Notes: generated by a model not told the origin, from the sequence alone. Positions 23,521-35,524 are shown, counted from the first letter of the stretch. The stretch: 64,000 nt of DNA from Citrus sinensis (GCF_022201045.2 NC_068561.1:2629001-2693000); one strand, 5' to 3'. Translations and numbers: made by a program.

Positions 23521-23903
23521 CTTTTTATCTTTTCAGCCGGTTAATCATCTTTTCGCGGCCGACCCCTTCAATTTTTGGAGACAAATAGGGTGGTCAAGTT
23601 CCGGAGGAGCTTGGGGGCGTTTTTTGACCCTTAATTTCGAATTTTTCTTGTATTTTGACACATTTTTAAGATTACGCTTTTTTTGTCCCTCGTCGTCAGC
23701 CGGTTAATCATCTTTTCGCGGCCGGCCCCTTCACTTTTGCGTGCGTTAGCGGGTTTCGACCGCCGGCGCGGGGTCTCCGGGGCACCTCGGACCCGCCGGG
23801 GAGCGGGGGAAAGGGCCGCGGAGGGATGAATTGTGCGGCGGCCGAGTCGGGGCAGGCGAGGGGGGGGGCACGGGTTAAGTAGATTTGCAGTGCACATGCT
23901 GAT

Positions 23904-24024
23904 GGGTGCGACCATACCAGCACTAATGCACCGGATCCCATCAGAACTCCGCAGTTAAGCGTGCTTGGGCCGAGAGCAGTACTAAGATGGGTGACCTCTT
24001 GGGAAGTCCTCGTGTTGCACCCCT
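23904..24024 (+). rRNA. 5S rRNA: 5S rRNA copy 49
   Basis: One C gained just before the intermediate element (GGGCCGAGAG); 121 nt. Confidence 0.87.
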
Positions 24025-24403
24025 CTTTTTATCTTTTCAGCGGTTAATCATCTTTTCGCGGCCGACCCCTTCAATTTTTGGAGACAAATAGGGTGGTCAA
24101 GTTCCGGAGGAGCTTGGGGCGTTTTTTGACCCTTAATTTCGAATTTTTCTTGTATTTTGACACATTTTTAAGATTACAATTTTTTTGACCCTCGTCGTCA
24201 GCCGGTTAATCATCTTTTCGCGGCCCGGCCCCTTCACTTTTGCGTGCGTTAGCGGGTTTCGACCGCCGGCGCGGGGTCTCCGGGGCACCTCGGACCCGCC
24301 GGGGAGCGGGGAAAGGGCCGCGGAGGGATGAATTGTGCGGCGGCCGAGTCGGGGCAGGCGAGGGGGGCACGGGGTTAAGTAGATTTGCAGTGCACATGCT
24401 GAT

Positions 24404-24522
24404 GGGTGCGACCATACCAGCACTAATGCACCGGATCCCATCAGAACTCCGCAGTTAAGCGTGCTTGGGCGAGAGCAGTACTAAGATGGGTGACCTCTTG
24501 GGAAGTCCTGTGTTGCACCCCT
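24404..24522 (+). rRNA. 5S rRNA: 5S rRNA copy 50
   Basis: One C lost in TCCTGTGTTG; 119 nt; four-T terminator. Confidence 0.87.
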
Positions 24523-24901
24523 CTTTTATCTTTTCAGCCGGTTAATCATCTTTCGCGGGCCGACCCCTTCAATTTTTGGAGACAAATAGGGTGGTCAAGT
24601 TCGGAGGAGCTTGGGGGCGTTTTTTTGACCCTTAATTTCGAATTTTTCTTGTATTTTGACACATTTTTAAGATTACAATTTTTTTGACCCTCGTCGTCAG
24701 CCGGGTTAATCATCTTTTCGCGGCCGGCCCCTTCACTTTTGCGTGCGTTAGCGGGTTTCGACCGCCGGCGCGGGGTCTCCGGGGCACCTCGGACCCGCCG
24801 GGGAGCGGGGAAAGGGCCGCGGAGGGATGAATTGTGCGGCGGCCGAGTCGGGGCAGGCGAGGGGGGCACGGGTTAAGTAGATTTGCAGTGCACATGCTGA
24901 T

Positions 24902-25022
24902 GGGTGCGACCATACCCAGCACTAATGCACCGGATCCCATCAGAACTCCGCAGTTAAGCGTGCTTGGGCGAGAGCAGTACTAAGATGGGTGACCTCTTGG
25001 GAAGTCCTCGTGTTGCACCCCT
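24902..25022 (+). rRNA. 5S rRNA: 5S rRNA copy 51
   Basis: One C gained in CATACCCAGC; 121 nt. Its spacer at 25214-25277 is a divergent patch in the GC block. Confidence 0.88.
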
Positions 25023-25401
25023 CTTTTTATCTTTTCAGCCGGTTAATCATCTTTTCGCGGCCGACCCCTTCAATTTTTGGAGACAAATAGGGTGGTCAAG
25101 TTCCGGAGGAGCTTGGGGGCGTTTTTTGACCCTTAATTCGAATTTTTCTTGTATTTTGACACATTTTTAAGATTACAATTTTTTTGACCCTCGTCGTCAG
25201 CCGGTTAATCATCGTTTCGCGGCCGGACACTTCAATTTTGCCGGGGTGAGCGGGTGTGGACCGCCCGCGCGGCGCCGCCGGGGCACCTCGGACCCGCCGG
25301 GGAGCGGGGAAAGGGCCGCGGAGGGATGAATTGTGCGGCGGCCGAGTCGGGGCAGGCGAGGGGGGCACGGGTTAAGTAGATTTGCAGTGCACATAGCTGA
25401 T

Positions 25402-25521
25402 GGGTGCGACCATACCAGCACTAATGCACCGGATCCCATCAGAAGTCCGCAGGTAAGCGTGCTTGGGCGAGAGCAGTACTAAGATGGGTGACCTCTTGGG
25501 AAGTCCTCGTGTTGCACCCCT
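25402..25521 (+). rRNA. 5S rRNA: 5S rRNA copy 52
   Basis: C44G and T52G (box A reads AGGTAAGCG). Upstream CATAGCTGAT has an extra A. The spacer at 25579-25692 is strongly divergent. Confidence 0.92.
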
Positions 25522-25578
25522 CTTTTTATCTTTTCAGCCGGTTAATCATCTTTTCGCGGCCGACCCCTTCAATTTTTG

Positions 25579-25692
25579 GTGCCAAATCGGGTGGTCAAGT
25601 TCCGGAGGGGCTTGGGGGTGTTTTTTTGTCCTTATTCTCGATTTTTTCTTGTGTTTTGACACGTTTTTAAGGTTTCAATTTTTTTGTCCCAC
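25579..25692 (+). other. Divergent spacer patch (unit of copy 52)
   Basis: About 15 substitutions within about 115 bp, including GGTGCCAAATCGGG, TTGTGTTTTGACACG and TTTGTCCCACG. Both flanking genes are near consensus. Confidence 0.7.
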
Positions 25693-25900
25693 GTCGTCAG
25701 CCGGTTAATCATCTTTTCGCGGCCGGCCCCTTCACTTTTGCGTGCGTTAGCGGGTTTCGACCGCCGGCGCGGGGTCTCCGGGGCACCTCGGACCCGCCGG
25801 GGAGCGGGGAAAGGGCCGCGGAGGGATGAATTGTGCGGCGGCCGAGTCGGGGCAGGCGAGGGGGGCACGGGTTAAGTAGATTTGCAGTGCACATGCTGAT

Positions 25901-26020
25901 GGGTGCGACCATACCAGCACTAATGCACCGGATCCCATCAGAACTCCGCAGTTAAGCGTGCTTGGGCGAGAGCAGTACTAAGATGGGTGACCTCTTGGGA
26001 AGTCCTCGTGTTGCACCCGT
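25901..26020 (+). rRNA. 5S rRNA: 5S rRNA copy 53
   Basis: C119G, shared with its 41-unit partner copy 94. Confidence 0.96.
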
Positions 26021-26402
26021 CTTTTTATCTTTTCAGCCGGTTAATCATCTTTTCGCGGCCGACCCCTTCAATTTTTGGAGACAAATAGGGTGGTCAAGTT
26101 CCGGAGGAGCTTGGGGGCGTTTTTTTGACCCTTAATTTCGAATTTTTCTTGTATTTTGACACATTTTTAAGATTACAATTTTTTTGACCCTCGTCGTCAG
26201 CCGGTTAATCATCTTTTCGCGGCCGGCCCCTTCACTTTTGCGTGCGGTTAGCGGGTTTCGACCGCCGGCGCGGGGTCTCCGGGGCACCTCGGACCCGCCG
26301 GGGGAGCGGGGAAAGGGCCGCGGAGGGATGAATTGTGCGGCGGCCGAGTCGGGGCAGGCGAGGGGGGCACGGGTTAAGTAGATTTGCAGTGCACATGCTG
26401 AT

Positions 26403-26522
26403 GGGTGCGACCATACCAGCACTAATGCACCGGATCCCATCAGAACTCCGCAGTGAAGCGTGCTTGGGCGAGAGCAGTACTAAGATGGGTGACCTCTTGG
26501 GAAGTCCTCGTGTTGCACCCCT
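26403..26522 (+). rRNA. 5S rRNA: 5S rRNA copy 54 (G53 class)
   Basis: T53G in box A; partner copy 95 has the same change. Confidence 0.96.
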
Positions 26523-26902
26523 CTTTTTATCTTTTCAGCCGGTTAATCATCTTTTCGCGGCCGACCCCTTCAATTTTTGGAGACAAATAGGGTGGTCAAG
26601 TTCCGGAGGAGCTTGGGGGCGTTTTTTTGACCCTTAATTTCGAATTTTTCTTGTATTTTGACACATTTTTAAGATTACAATTTTTTTGACCCTCGTCGTC
26701 AGCCGGTTAATCATCTTTTCGCGGCCGGCCCCTTCACTTTTGCGTGCGTTAGCGGGTTTCGACCGCCGGCGCGGGGTCTCCGGGGCACCTCGGACCCGCC
26801 GGGGAGCGGGGAAAGGGCCGCGGAGGGATGAATTGTGCGGCGGCCGAGTCGGGGCAGGCGAGGGGGGCACGGGTTAAGTAGATTTGCAGTGCACATGCTG
26901 AT

Positions 26903-27022
26903 GGGTGCGACCATACCAGCACTAATGCACCGGATCCCATCAGAACTCCGCAGTTAAGCGTGCTTGGGCGAGAGCAGTACTAAGATGGGTGACCTCTTGG
27001 GAAGTCCTCGTGTTGCACCCCT
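26903..27022 (+). rRNA. 5S rRNA: 5S rRNA copy 55
   Basis: Consensus gene; spacer repeat copy a is altered at 27057-27066 (CGGGCCCGCC). Confidence 0.97.
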
Positions 27023-27403
27023 CTTTTTATCTTTTCAGCCGGTTAATCATCTTTTCGGGCCCGCCCCCTTCAATTTTTGGAGACAAACAGGGTGGTCAAG
27101 TTCCGGAGGAGCTTGGGGGCGTTTTTTTGACCCTTAATTTCGAATTTTTCTTGTATTTTGACACATTTTTAAGATTACAATTTTTTTGACCCTCGTCGTC
27201 AGCCGGTTAATCATCTTTTCGCGGCCGGCCCCTTCACTTTTGCGTGCGTTAGCGGGTTTCGACCGCCGGCGCGGGGTCTCCGGGGCACCTCTGACCCGAC
27301 GGGGAGCGGGGGCAAGGGCCGCGGAGGGATGAATTGTGCGGCGGCCGAGTCGGGGCAGGCGAGGGGGGCACGGGTTAAGTAGATTTGCAGTGCACATGCT
27401 GAT

Positions 27404-27523
27404 GGGTGCGACCATACCAGCACTAATGCACCGGATCCCATCAGAACTCCGCAGTTAAGCGTGCTTGGGCGAGAGCAGTACTAAGATGGGTGACCTCTTG
27501 GGAAGTCCTCGTGTTGCACCCCT
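27404..27523 (+). rRNA. 5S rRNA: 5S rRNA copy 56
   Basis: Consensus gene; 500-bp unit. Confidence 0.97.
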
Positions 27524-27903
27524 CTTTTTATCTTTTCAGCCGGTTAATCATCTTTTCGCGGCCGACCCCTTCAATTTTTGGAGACAAATAGGGTGGTCAA
27601 GTTCCGGAGGAGCTTGGGGGCGTTTTTTTGACCCTTAATTTCGAATTTTTCTTGTATTTTGACACATTTTTAAGATTACAATTTTTTTGACCCTCGTCGT
27701 CAGCCGGTTAATCATCTTTTCGCGGCCGGCCCCTTCACTTTTGCGTGCGTTAGCGGGTTTCGACCGCCGGCGCGGGGTCTCCGGGGCACCTCGGACCCGC
27801 CGGGGAGCGGGGAAAGGGCCGCGGAGGGATGAATTGTGCGGCGGCCGAGTCGGGGCAGGCGAGGGGGGCACGGGTTAAGTAGATTTGCAGTGCACATGCT
27901 GAT

Positions 27904-28023
27904 GGGTGCGACCATACCAGCACTAATGCACCGGATCCCATCAGAACTCCGCAGTTAAGCGTGCTTGGGCGAGAGCAGTACTAAGATGGGTGACCTCTTG
28001 GGAAGTCCTCGTGTTGCACCCTT
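27904..28023 (+). rRNA. 5S rRNA: 5S rRNA copy 57
   Basis: C119T near the 3' end; otherwise consensus. Confidence 0.96.
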
Positions 28024-28403
28024 CTTTTTATCTTTTCAGCCGGTTAATCATCTTTTCGCGGCCGACCCCTTCAATTTTTGGAGACAAATAGGGTGGTCAA
28101 GTTCCGGAGGGGCTTGGGGGCGTTTTTTTGACCCTTAATTTCGAATTTTTCTTGTATTTTGACACATTTTTAAGATTACAATTTTTTTGACCCTCGTCGT
28201 CAGCCGGTTAATCATCTTTTCGCGGCCGGCCCCTTCACTTTTGCGTGCGTTAGCGGGTTTTCGACCGCCGGCGCGGGGTCTCCGGGGCACCTCGGACCGC
28301 CGGGGAGCGGGGAAAGGGCCGCGGAGGGATGAATTGTGCGGCGGCCGAGTCGGGGCAGGCGAGGGGGGCACGGGTTAAGTAGATTTGCAGTGCACATGCT
28401 GAT

Positions 28404-28523
28404 GGGTGCGACCATACCAGCACTAAAGCACCGGATCCCATCAGAACTCCGCAGTTAAGCGTGCTTGGGCGAGAGCAGTACTAAGATGGGTGACCTCTTG
28501 GGAAGTCCTCGTGTTGCACCCCT
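28404..28523 (+). rRNA. 5S rRNA: 5S rRNA copy 58
   Basis: T24A (CTAAAGCACC), shared with copy 99; both are followed by a spacer with ATTGTTGG. Confidence 0.96.
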
Positions 28524-28902
28524 CTTTTTATCTTTTCAGCCGGTTAATCATCTTTTCGCGGCCGCCCCCTGCCATTGTTGGAGACAAATAGGGTGGTCAA
28601 GTTCCGGAGGAGCTTGGGGGCGTTTTTTGACCCTTAATTTCGAATTTTTCTTGTATTTTGACACATTTTTAAGATTACAATTTTTTTGACCCTCGTCGTC
28701 AGCCGGTTAATCATCTTTTCGCGGCCGGCCCCTTCACTTTTGCGTGCGTTAGCGGGTTTCGACCGCCGGCGCGGGGTCTCCGGGGCACCTCGGACCCGCC
28801 GGGGAGCGGGGAAAGGGCCGCGGAGGGATGAATTGTGCGGCGGCCGAGTCGGGGCAGGCGAGGGGGGCACGGGTTAAGTAGATTTGCAGTGCACATGCTG
28901 AT

Positions 28903-29022
28903 GGGTGCGACCATACCAGCACTAATGCACCGGATCCCATCAGAACTCCGCAGTTAAGCGTGCTTGGGCGAGAGCAGTACTAAGATGGGTGACCTCTTGG
29001 GAAGTCCTCGTGTTGCACCCCT
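28903..29022 (+). rRNA. 5S rRNA: 5S rRNA copy 59
   Basis: Consensus gene; four-T terminator. Confidence 0.97.
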
Positions 29023-29403
29023 CTTTTATCTTTTCAGCCGGGTTAATCATCTTTTCGCGGCCGACCCCTTCAATTTTTGGAGACAAATAGGGTGGTCAAG
29101 TTCCGGAGGAGCTTGGGGGCGTTTTTTTGACCCTTAATTTCGAATTTTTCTTGTATTTTGACACATTTTTAAGATTACAATTTTTTTGACCCTCGTCGTC
29201 AGCCGGTTAATCATCTTTTCGCGGCCGGCCCCTTCACTTTTGCGTGCGTTAGCGGGTTTCGACCGCCGGCGCGGGGTCTCCGGGGCACCTCGGACCCGCC
29301 GGGGGAGCGGGGAAAGGGACGCGGAGGGATGAATTGTGCGGCGGCCGAGTCGGGGCAGGCGAGGGGGGCACGGGTTAAGTAGATTTGCAGTGCACATGCT
29401 GAT

Positions 29404-29523
29404 GGGTGCGACCATACCAGCAATAATGCACCGGATCCCATCAGAACTCCGCAGTTAAGCGTGCTTGGGCGAGAGCAGTACTAAGATGGGTGACCTCTTG
29501 GGAAGTCCTCGTGTTGCACCCCT
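29404..29523 (+). rRNA. 5S rRNA: 5S rRNA copy 60
   Basis: C20A, shared with copy 101. Confidence 0.96.
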
Positions 29524-29904
29524 CTTTTTATCTTTTCAGCCGGTTAATCATCTTTTCGCGGCCGACCCCTTCAATTTTTGGAGACAAATAGGGTGGTCAA
29601 GTTCCGGAGGAGCTTGGGGGCGTTTTTTGACCCTTAATTTCGAATTTTTCTTGTATTTTGACACATTTTTAAGATTACAATTTTTTTGACCCTCGTCGTC
29701 AGCCGGTTAATCATCTTTTCGCGGCCGGCCCCTTCACTTTTGCGTGCGTTAGCAGGTTTTCGACCGCCGGCGCGGGGTCTCCGAGGGCACCTCGGACCCG
29801 CCGGGGAGCGGGGAAAGGGCCGCGGAGGGATGAATTGTGCGGCGGCCGAGTCGGGGCAGGCGAGGGGGGCACGGGTTAAGTAGATTTGCAGTGCACATGC
29901 TGAT

Positions 29905-30024
29905 GGGTGCGACCATACCAGCACTAATGCACCGGATCCCATCAGAACTCCGCAGTCAAGCGTGCTTGGGCGAGAGCAGTACTAAGATGGGTGACCTCTT
30001 GGGAAGTCCTCGTGTTGCACCCCT
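29905..30024 (+). rRNA. 5S rRNA: 5S rRNA copy 61 (C53 class)
   Basis: First T53C copy (AGTCAAGCG). The preceding spacer has TTAGCAGG and CTCCGAGGG; partner copy 102 has matching changes. Confidence 0.96.
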
Positions 30025-30406
30025 CTTTTTATCTTTTCAGCCGGTTAATCATCTTTTCGCGGCCGACCCCTTCAATTGTTGGAGACAAATAGGGTGGTCA
30101 AGTTCCGGAGGAGCTTGGGGGCGTTTTTTTTGACCCTTACTTTCGATTTTTTCTTGTATTTTGACACATTTTTAAGATTACAATTTTTTTGACCCTCGTC
30201 GTCAGCCGGTTAATCATCTTTTCGCGGCCGGCCCCTTCACTTTTGCGTGCGTTAGCGGGTTTCGACCGCCGGCGCGGGGTCTCCGGGGCACCTCGGACCC
30301 GCCGGGGAGCGGGGGAAAGGGCCGCGGAGGGATGAATTGTGCGGCGGCCGAGTCGGGGCAGGCGAGGGGGGCACGGGTTAAGTAGATTTGCAGTGCACAT
30401 GCTGAT

Positions 30407-30526
30407 GGGTGCGACCATACCAGCACTAATGCACCGGATCCCATCAGAACTCCGCAGTGAAGCGTGCTTGGGCGAGAGCAGTACTAAGATGGGTGACCTC
30501 TTGGGAAGTCCTCGTGTTGCACCCCT
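30407..30526 (+). rRNA. 5S rRNA: 5S rRNA copy 62 (G53 class)
   Basis: T53G; partner copy 103 is also G53. Confidence 0.96.
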
Positions 30527-30906
30527 CTTTTTATCTTTTCAGCCGGTTAATCATCTTTTCGCGGCCGACCCCTTCAATTTTTGGAGACAAATAGGGTGGT
30601 CAAGTTCCGGAGGAGCTTGGGGGCGTTTTTTGACCCTTAATTTCGAATTTTTCTTGTATTTTGACACATTTTTAAGATTACAATTTTTTTGACCCTCGTC
30701 GTCAGCCGGTTAATCATCTTTTCGCGGCCGGCCCCTTCACTTTTGCGTGCGTTAGCGGGTTTCGACCGCCGGCGCGGGGTCTCCGGGGCACCTCGGACCC
30801 GCCGGGGAGCGGGGAAAGGGCCGCGGAGGGATGAATTGTGCGGCGGCCGAGTCGGGGCAGGCGAGGGGGGGCACGGGTTAAGTAGATTTGCAGTGCACAT
30901 GCTGAT

Positions 30907-31026
30907 GGGTGCGACCATACCAGCACTAATGCACCGGATCCCATCAGAACTCCGCAGTTAAGCGTGCTTGGGCGAGAGCAGTACTAAGATGGGTGACCTC
31001 TTGGGAAGTCCTCGTGTTGCACCCCT
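30907..31026 (+). rRNA. 5S rRNA: 5S rRNA copy 63
   Basis: Consensus gene; its spacer has GATCCTT (about 31133) and TTTACCC. Confidence 0.97.
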
Positions 31027-31406
31027 CTTTTTATCTTTTCAGCCGGTTAATCATCTTTTCGCGGCCGACCCCTTCAATTTTTGGAGACAAATAGGGTGGT
31101 CAAGTTCCGGAGGAGCTTGGGGGCGTTTTTTTGATCCTTAATTTCGAATTTTTCTTGTATTTTGACACATTTTTAAGATTACAATTTTTTTTACCCTCGT
31201 CGTCAGCCGGTTAATCATCTTTTCGCGGCCGGCCCCTTCACTTTTGCGTGCGTTAGCGGGTTTCGACCGCCGGCGCGGGGTCTCCGGGGCACCTCGGACC
31301 CGCCGGGGAGCGGGGAAAGGGCCGCGGAGGGATGAATTGTGCGGCGGCCGAGTCGGGGCAGGCGAGGGGGGCACGGGTTAAGTAGATTTGCAGTGCACAT
31401 GCTGGT

Positions 31407-31526
31407 GGGTGCGACCATACCAGCACTAATGCACCGGATCCCATCAGAACTCCGCAGTCAAGCGTGCTTGGGCGAGAGCAGTACTAAGATGGGTGACCTC
31501 TTGGGAAGTCCTCGTGTTGCACCCCT
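31407..31526 (+). rRNA. 5S rRNA: 5S rRNA copy 64 (C53, -2 G)
   Basis: T53C with upstream CTGGTG; first copy with -2 G. Partner is copy 105. Confidence 0.96.
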
Positions 31527-31907
31527 CTTTTTATCTTTTCAGCCGGTTAATCATCTTTTCGCGGCCGACCCCTTCAATTTTTGGAGACAAATAGGGTGGT
31601 CAAGTTCCGGAGGAGCTTGGGGGCGTTTTTTTGACCCTTAATTTCGAATTTTTCTTGTATTTTGACACATTTTTAAGATTACAATTTTTGTGACCCTGGT
31701 CGTCATCCGGTTAATCATCTTTTCGCGGCCGGCCCCTTCACTTTTGCGTGCGTTAGCGGGTTTCGACCGCCGGCGCGGGGTCTCCGGGGCACCTCGGACC
31801 CGCCGGGGAGCGGGGAAAGGGCCGCGGAGGGATGAATTGTGCGGCGGGCGTGTCGGGGCAGGCGAGGGGGGGCACGGGTTAAGTAGGGTTGCAGTGCACA
31901 TGCTGAT

Positions 31908-32027
31908 GGGTGCGACGATGCCAGCACTAATGCACCGGATCCCATCAGAACTCCGCAGTTAAGCGTGCTTGGGCGAGAGCAGTACTAAGATGGGTGACCT
32001 CTTGGGAAGTCCTCGTGTTGCACCCCT
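31908..32027 (+). rRNA. 5S rRNA: 5S rRNA copy 65
   Basis: C10G and A13G; the upstream region reads AGTAGGGTTGC. Partner copy 106 shares A13G only. Confidence 0.94.
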
Positions 32028-32406
32028 CTTTTTATCTTTTCAGCCGGTTAATCATCTTTTCGCGGCCGACCCCTTCAATTTTTGGAGACAAATAGGGTGG
32101 TCAAGTTCCGGAGGAGCTTGGGGGCGTTTTTTGACCCTTAATTTCGAATTTTTCTTGTATTTTGACACATTTTTAAGATTACAATTTTTTTGACCCTCGT
32201 CGTCAGCCGGTTAATCATCTTTTCGCGGCCGGCCCCTTCACTTTTGCGTGCGTTAGCGGGTTTCGACCGCCGGCGCGGGGTCTCCGGGGCACCTCGGACC
32301 CGCCGGGGAGCGGGGAAAGGGCCGCGGAGGGATGAATTGTGCGGCGGCCGAGTCGGGGCAGGCGAGGGGGGCACGGGTTAAGTAGATTTGCAGTGCACAT
32401 GCTGAT

Positions 32407-32526
32407 GGGTGCGACCATACCAGCACTAATGCACCGGATCCCATCAGAACTCCGCAGTTAAGCGTGCTTGGGCGAGAGCAGTACTAAGATGGGTGACCTC
32501 TTGGGAAGTCCTCGTGTTGCACCCCT
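32407..32526 (+). rRNA. 5S rRNA: 5S rRNA copy 66
   Basis: Consensus gene; its spacer repeats the GATCCTT/TTTACCC state of the spacer after copy 63. Confidence 0.97.
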
Positions 32527-32905
32527 CTTTTTATCTTTTCAGCCGGTTAATCATCTTTTCGCGGCCGACCCCTTCAATTTTTGGAGACAAATAGGGTGGT
32601 CAAGTTCCGGAGGAGCTTGGGGGCGTTTTTTGATCCTTAATTTCGAATTTTTCTTGTATTTTGACACATTTTTAAGATTACAATTTTTTTTACCCTCGTC
32701 GTCAGCCGGTTAATCATCTTTTCGCGGCCGGCCCCTTCACTTTTGCGTGCGTTAGCGGGTTTCGACCGCCGGCGCGGGGTCTCCGGGGCACCTCGGACCC
32801 GCCGGGGAGCGGGGAAAGGGCCGCGGAGGGATGAATTGTGCGGCGGCCGAGTCGGGGCAGGCGAGGGGGGCACGGGTTAAGTAGATTTGCAGTGCACATG
32901 CTGGT

Positions 32906-33025
32906 GGGTGCGACCATACCAGCACTAATGCACCGGATCCCATCAGAACTCCGCAGTCAAGCGTGCTTGGGCGAGAGCAGTACTAAGATGGGTGACCTCT
33001 TGGGAAGTCCTCGTGTTGCACCCCT
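32906..33025 (+). rRNA. 5S rRNA: 5S rRNA copy 67 (C53, -2 G)
   Basis: T53C, CTGGTG upstream; CATCCGG in the following spacer. Partner copy 108. Confidence 0.96.
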
Positions 33026-33404
33026 CTTTTTATCTTTTCAGCCGGTTAATCATCTTTTCGCGGCCGACCCCTTCAATTTTTGGAGACAAATAGGGTGGTC
33101 AAGTTCCGGAGGAGCTTGGGGGCGTTTTTTGACCCTTAATTTCGAATTTTTCTTGTATTTTGACACATTTTTAAGATTACAATTTTTTTGACCCTCGTCG
33201 TCATCCGGTTAATCATCTTTTCGCGGCCGGCCCCTTCACTTTTGCGTGCGTTAGCGGGTTTCGACCGCCGGCGCGGGGTCTCCGGGGCACCTCGGACCCG
33301 CCGGGGAGCGGGGAAAGGGCCGCGGAGGGATGAATTGTGCGGCGGCCGAGTCGGGGCAGGCGAGGGGGGCACGGGTTAAGTAGATTTGCAGTGCACATGC
33401 TGAT

Positions 33405-33524
33405 GGGTGCGACCATGCCAGCACTAATGCACCGGATCCCATCAGAACTCCGCAGTTAAGCGTGCTTGGGCGAGAGCAGTACTAAGATGGGTGACCTCTT
33501 GGGAAGTCCTCGTGTTGCACCCCT
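33405..33524 (+). rRNA. 5S rRNA: 5S rRNA copy 68
   Basis: A13G; terminator interrupted (CTTTGTATC, G at 33529). Partner copy 109 has both. Confidence 0.96.
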
Positions 33525-33903
33525 CTTTGTATCTTTTCAGCCGGTTAATCATCTTTTCGCGGCCGACCCCTTCAATTTTTGGAGACAAATAGGGTGGTCA
33601 AGTTCCGGAGGAGCTTGGGGGCGTTTTTTGACCCTTAATTTCGAATTTTTCTTGTATTTTGACACATTTTTAAGATTACAATTTTTTTGACCCTCGTCGT
33701 CAGCCGGTTAATCATCTTTTCGCGGCCGGCCCCTTCACTTTTGCGTGCGTTAGCGGGTTTCGACCGCCGGCGCGGGGTCTCCGGGGCACCTCGGACCCGC
33801 CGGGGAGCGGGGAAAGGGCCGCGGAGGGATGAATTGTGCGGCGGCCGAGTCGGGGCAGGCGAGGGGGGCACGGGTTAAGTAGATTTGCAGTGCACATGCT
33901 GAT

Positions 33904-34023
33904 GGGTGCGACCATACCAGCACTAATGCACCGGATCCCATCAGAACTCCGCAGTCAAGCGTGCTTGGGCGAGAGCAGTACTAAGATGGGTGACCTCTTG
34001 GGAAGTCCTCGTGTTGCACCCCT
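33904..34023 (+). rRNA. 5S rRNA: 5S rRNA copy 69 (C53)
   Basis: T53C with ordinary -2 A; spacer has GATCCTT and CATCCGG. Confidence 0.96.
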
Positions 34024-34405
34024 CTTTTTATCTTTTCAGCCGGTTAATCATCTTTTCGCGGCCGACCCCTTCAATTTTTGGAGACAAATAGGGTGGTCAA
34101 GTTCCGGAGGAGCTTGGGGGCGTTTTTTTGATCCTTAATTTCGAATTTTTCTTGTATTTTGACACATTTTTAAGATTACAATTTTTTTGACCCTCGTCGT
34201 CATCCGGTTAATCATCTTTTCGCGGCCGGCCCCTTCACTTTTGCGTGCGTTAGCGGGTTTCGACCGCCGGCGCGGGGTCTCCGGGGCACCTCGGACCCGC
34301 CGGGGAGCGGGGGAAAGGGCCGCGGAGGGATGAATTGTGCGGCGGCCGAGTCGGGGCAGGCGAGGGGGGGCACGGGTTAAGTAGATTTGCAGTGCACATG
34401 CTGGT

Positions 34406-34525
34406 GGGTGCGACCATACCAGCACTAATGCACCGGATCCCATCAGAACTCCGCAGTCAAGCGTGCTTGGGCGAGAGCAGTACTAAGATGGGTGACCTCT
34501 TGGGAAGTCCTCGTGTTGCACCCCT
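34406..34525 (+). rRNA. 5S rRNA: 5S rRNA copy 70 (C53, -2 G)
   Basis: T53C, CTGGTG upstream; spacer near 34850 reads GAGTCAGGGGC. Confidence 0.96.
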
Positions 34526-34905
34526 CTTTTTATCTTTTCAGCCGGTTAATCATCTTTTCGCGGCCGACCCCTTCAATTTTTGGAGACAAATAGGGTGGTC
34601 AAGTTCCGGAGGAGCTTGGGGGCGTTTTTTGACCCTTAATTTCGAATTTTTCTTGTATTTTGACACATTTTTAAGATTACAATTTTTTTGACCCTCGTCG
34701 TCAGCCGGTTAATCATCTTTTCGCGGCCGGCCCCTTCACTTTTGCGTGCGTTAGCGGGTTTCGACCGCCGGCGCGGGGTCTCCGGGGCACCTCGGACCCG
34801 CCGGGGAGCGGGGAAAGGGCCGCGGAGGGATGAATTGTGCGGCGGCCGAGTCAGGGGCAGGCGAGGGGGGCACGGGTTAAGTAGATTTGCAGTGCACATG
34901 CTGAT

Positions 34906-35025
34906 GGGTGCGACCATACCAGCACTAATGCACCGGATCCCATCAGAACTCCGCAGTTAAGCGTGCTTGGGCGAGAGCAGTACTAAGATGGGTGACCTCT
35001 TGGGAAGTCCTCGTGTTGCACCCCT
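34906..35025 (+). rRNA. 5S rRNA: 5S rRNA copy 71
   Basis: Consensus gene (T53), while partner copy 112 is G53. Confidence 0.97.
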
Positions 35026-35404
35026 CTTTTTATCTTTTCAGCCGGTTAATCATCTTTTCGCGGCCGACCCCTTCAATTTTTGGAGACAAATAGGGTGGTC
35101 AAGTTCCGGAGGAGCTTGGGGGCGTTTTTTGACCCTTAATTTCGAATTTTTCTTGTATTTTGACACATTTTTAAGATTACAATTTTTTTGACCCTCGTCG
35201 TCAGCCGGTTAATCATCTTTTCGCGGCCGGCCCCTTCACTTTTGCGTGCGTTAGCGGGTTTCGACCGCCGGCGCGGGGTCTCCGGGGCACCTCGGACCCG
35301 CCGGGGAGCGGGGAAAGGGCCGCGGAGGGATGAATTGTGCGGCGGCCGAGTCGGGGCAGGCGAGGGGGGCACGGGTTAAGTAGATTTGCAGTGCACATGC
35401 TGGT

Positions 35405-35524
35405 GGGTGCGACCATACCAGCACTAATGCACCGGATCCCATCAGAACTCCGCAGTCAAGCGTGCTTGGGCGAGAGCAGTACTAAGATGGGTGACCTCTT
35501 GGGAAGTCCTCGTGTTGCACCCCT
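35405..35524 (+). rRNA. 5S rRNA: 5S rRNA copy 72 (C53, -2 G)
   Basis: T53C; spacer with AATCAACTTTT (35552) and CATCCGG, as in partner copy 113. Confidence 0.96.

Larger units (their letters stand above)
31407..34405 (+). repeat. 3-unit higher-order repeat, two periods (left block)
   Basis: Copies 64-66 and 67-69 form two similar triplets. Each starts with a gene having -2 G and C53, preceded by a spacer with GATCCTT and TTTACCC changes. Next comes a spacer with CATCCGG in place of CAGCCGG and a gene with A13G, then a third gene with an ordinary upstream sequence. Confidence 0.7.

Noticed and set aside
1-25000. Treating every left-side single-base gene indel as a pseudogene
   Set aside because: Most fall in short G, C or A runs where long-read consensus errors are common. 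I kept these as rRNA with lower confidence and called pseudogenes only for larger lesions.
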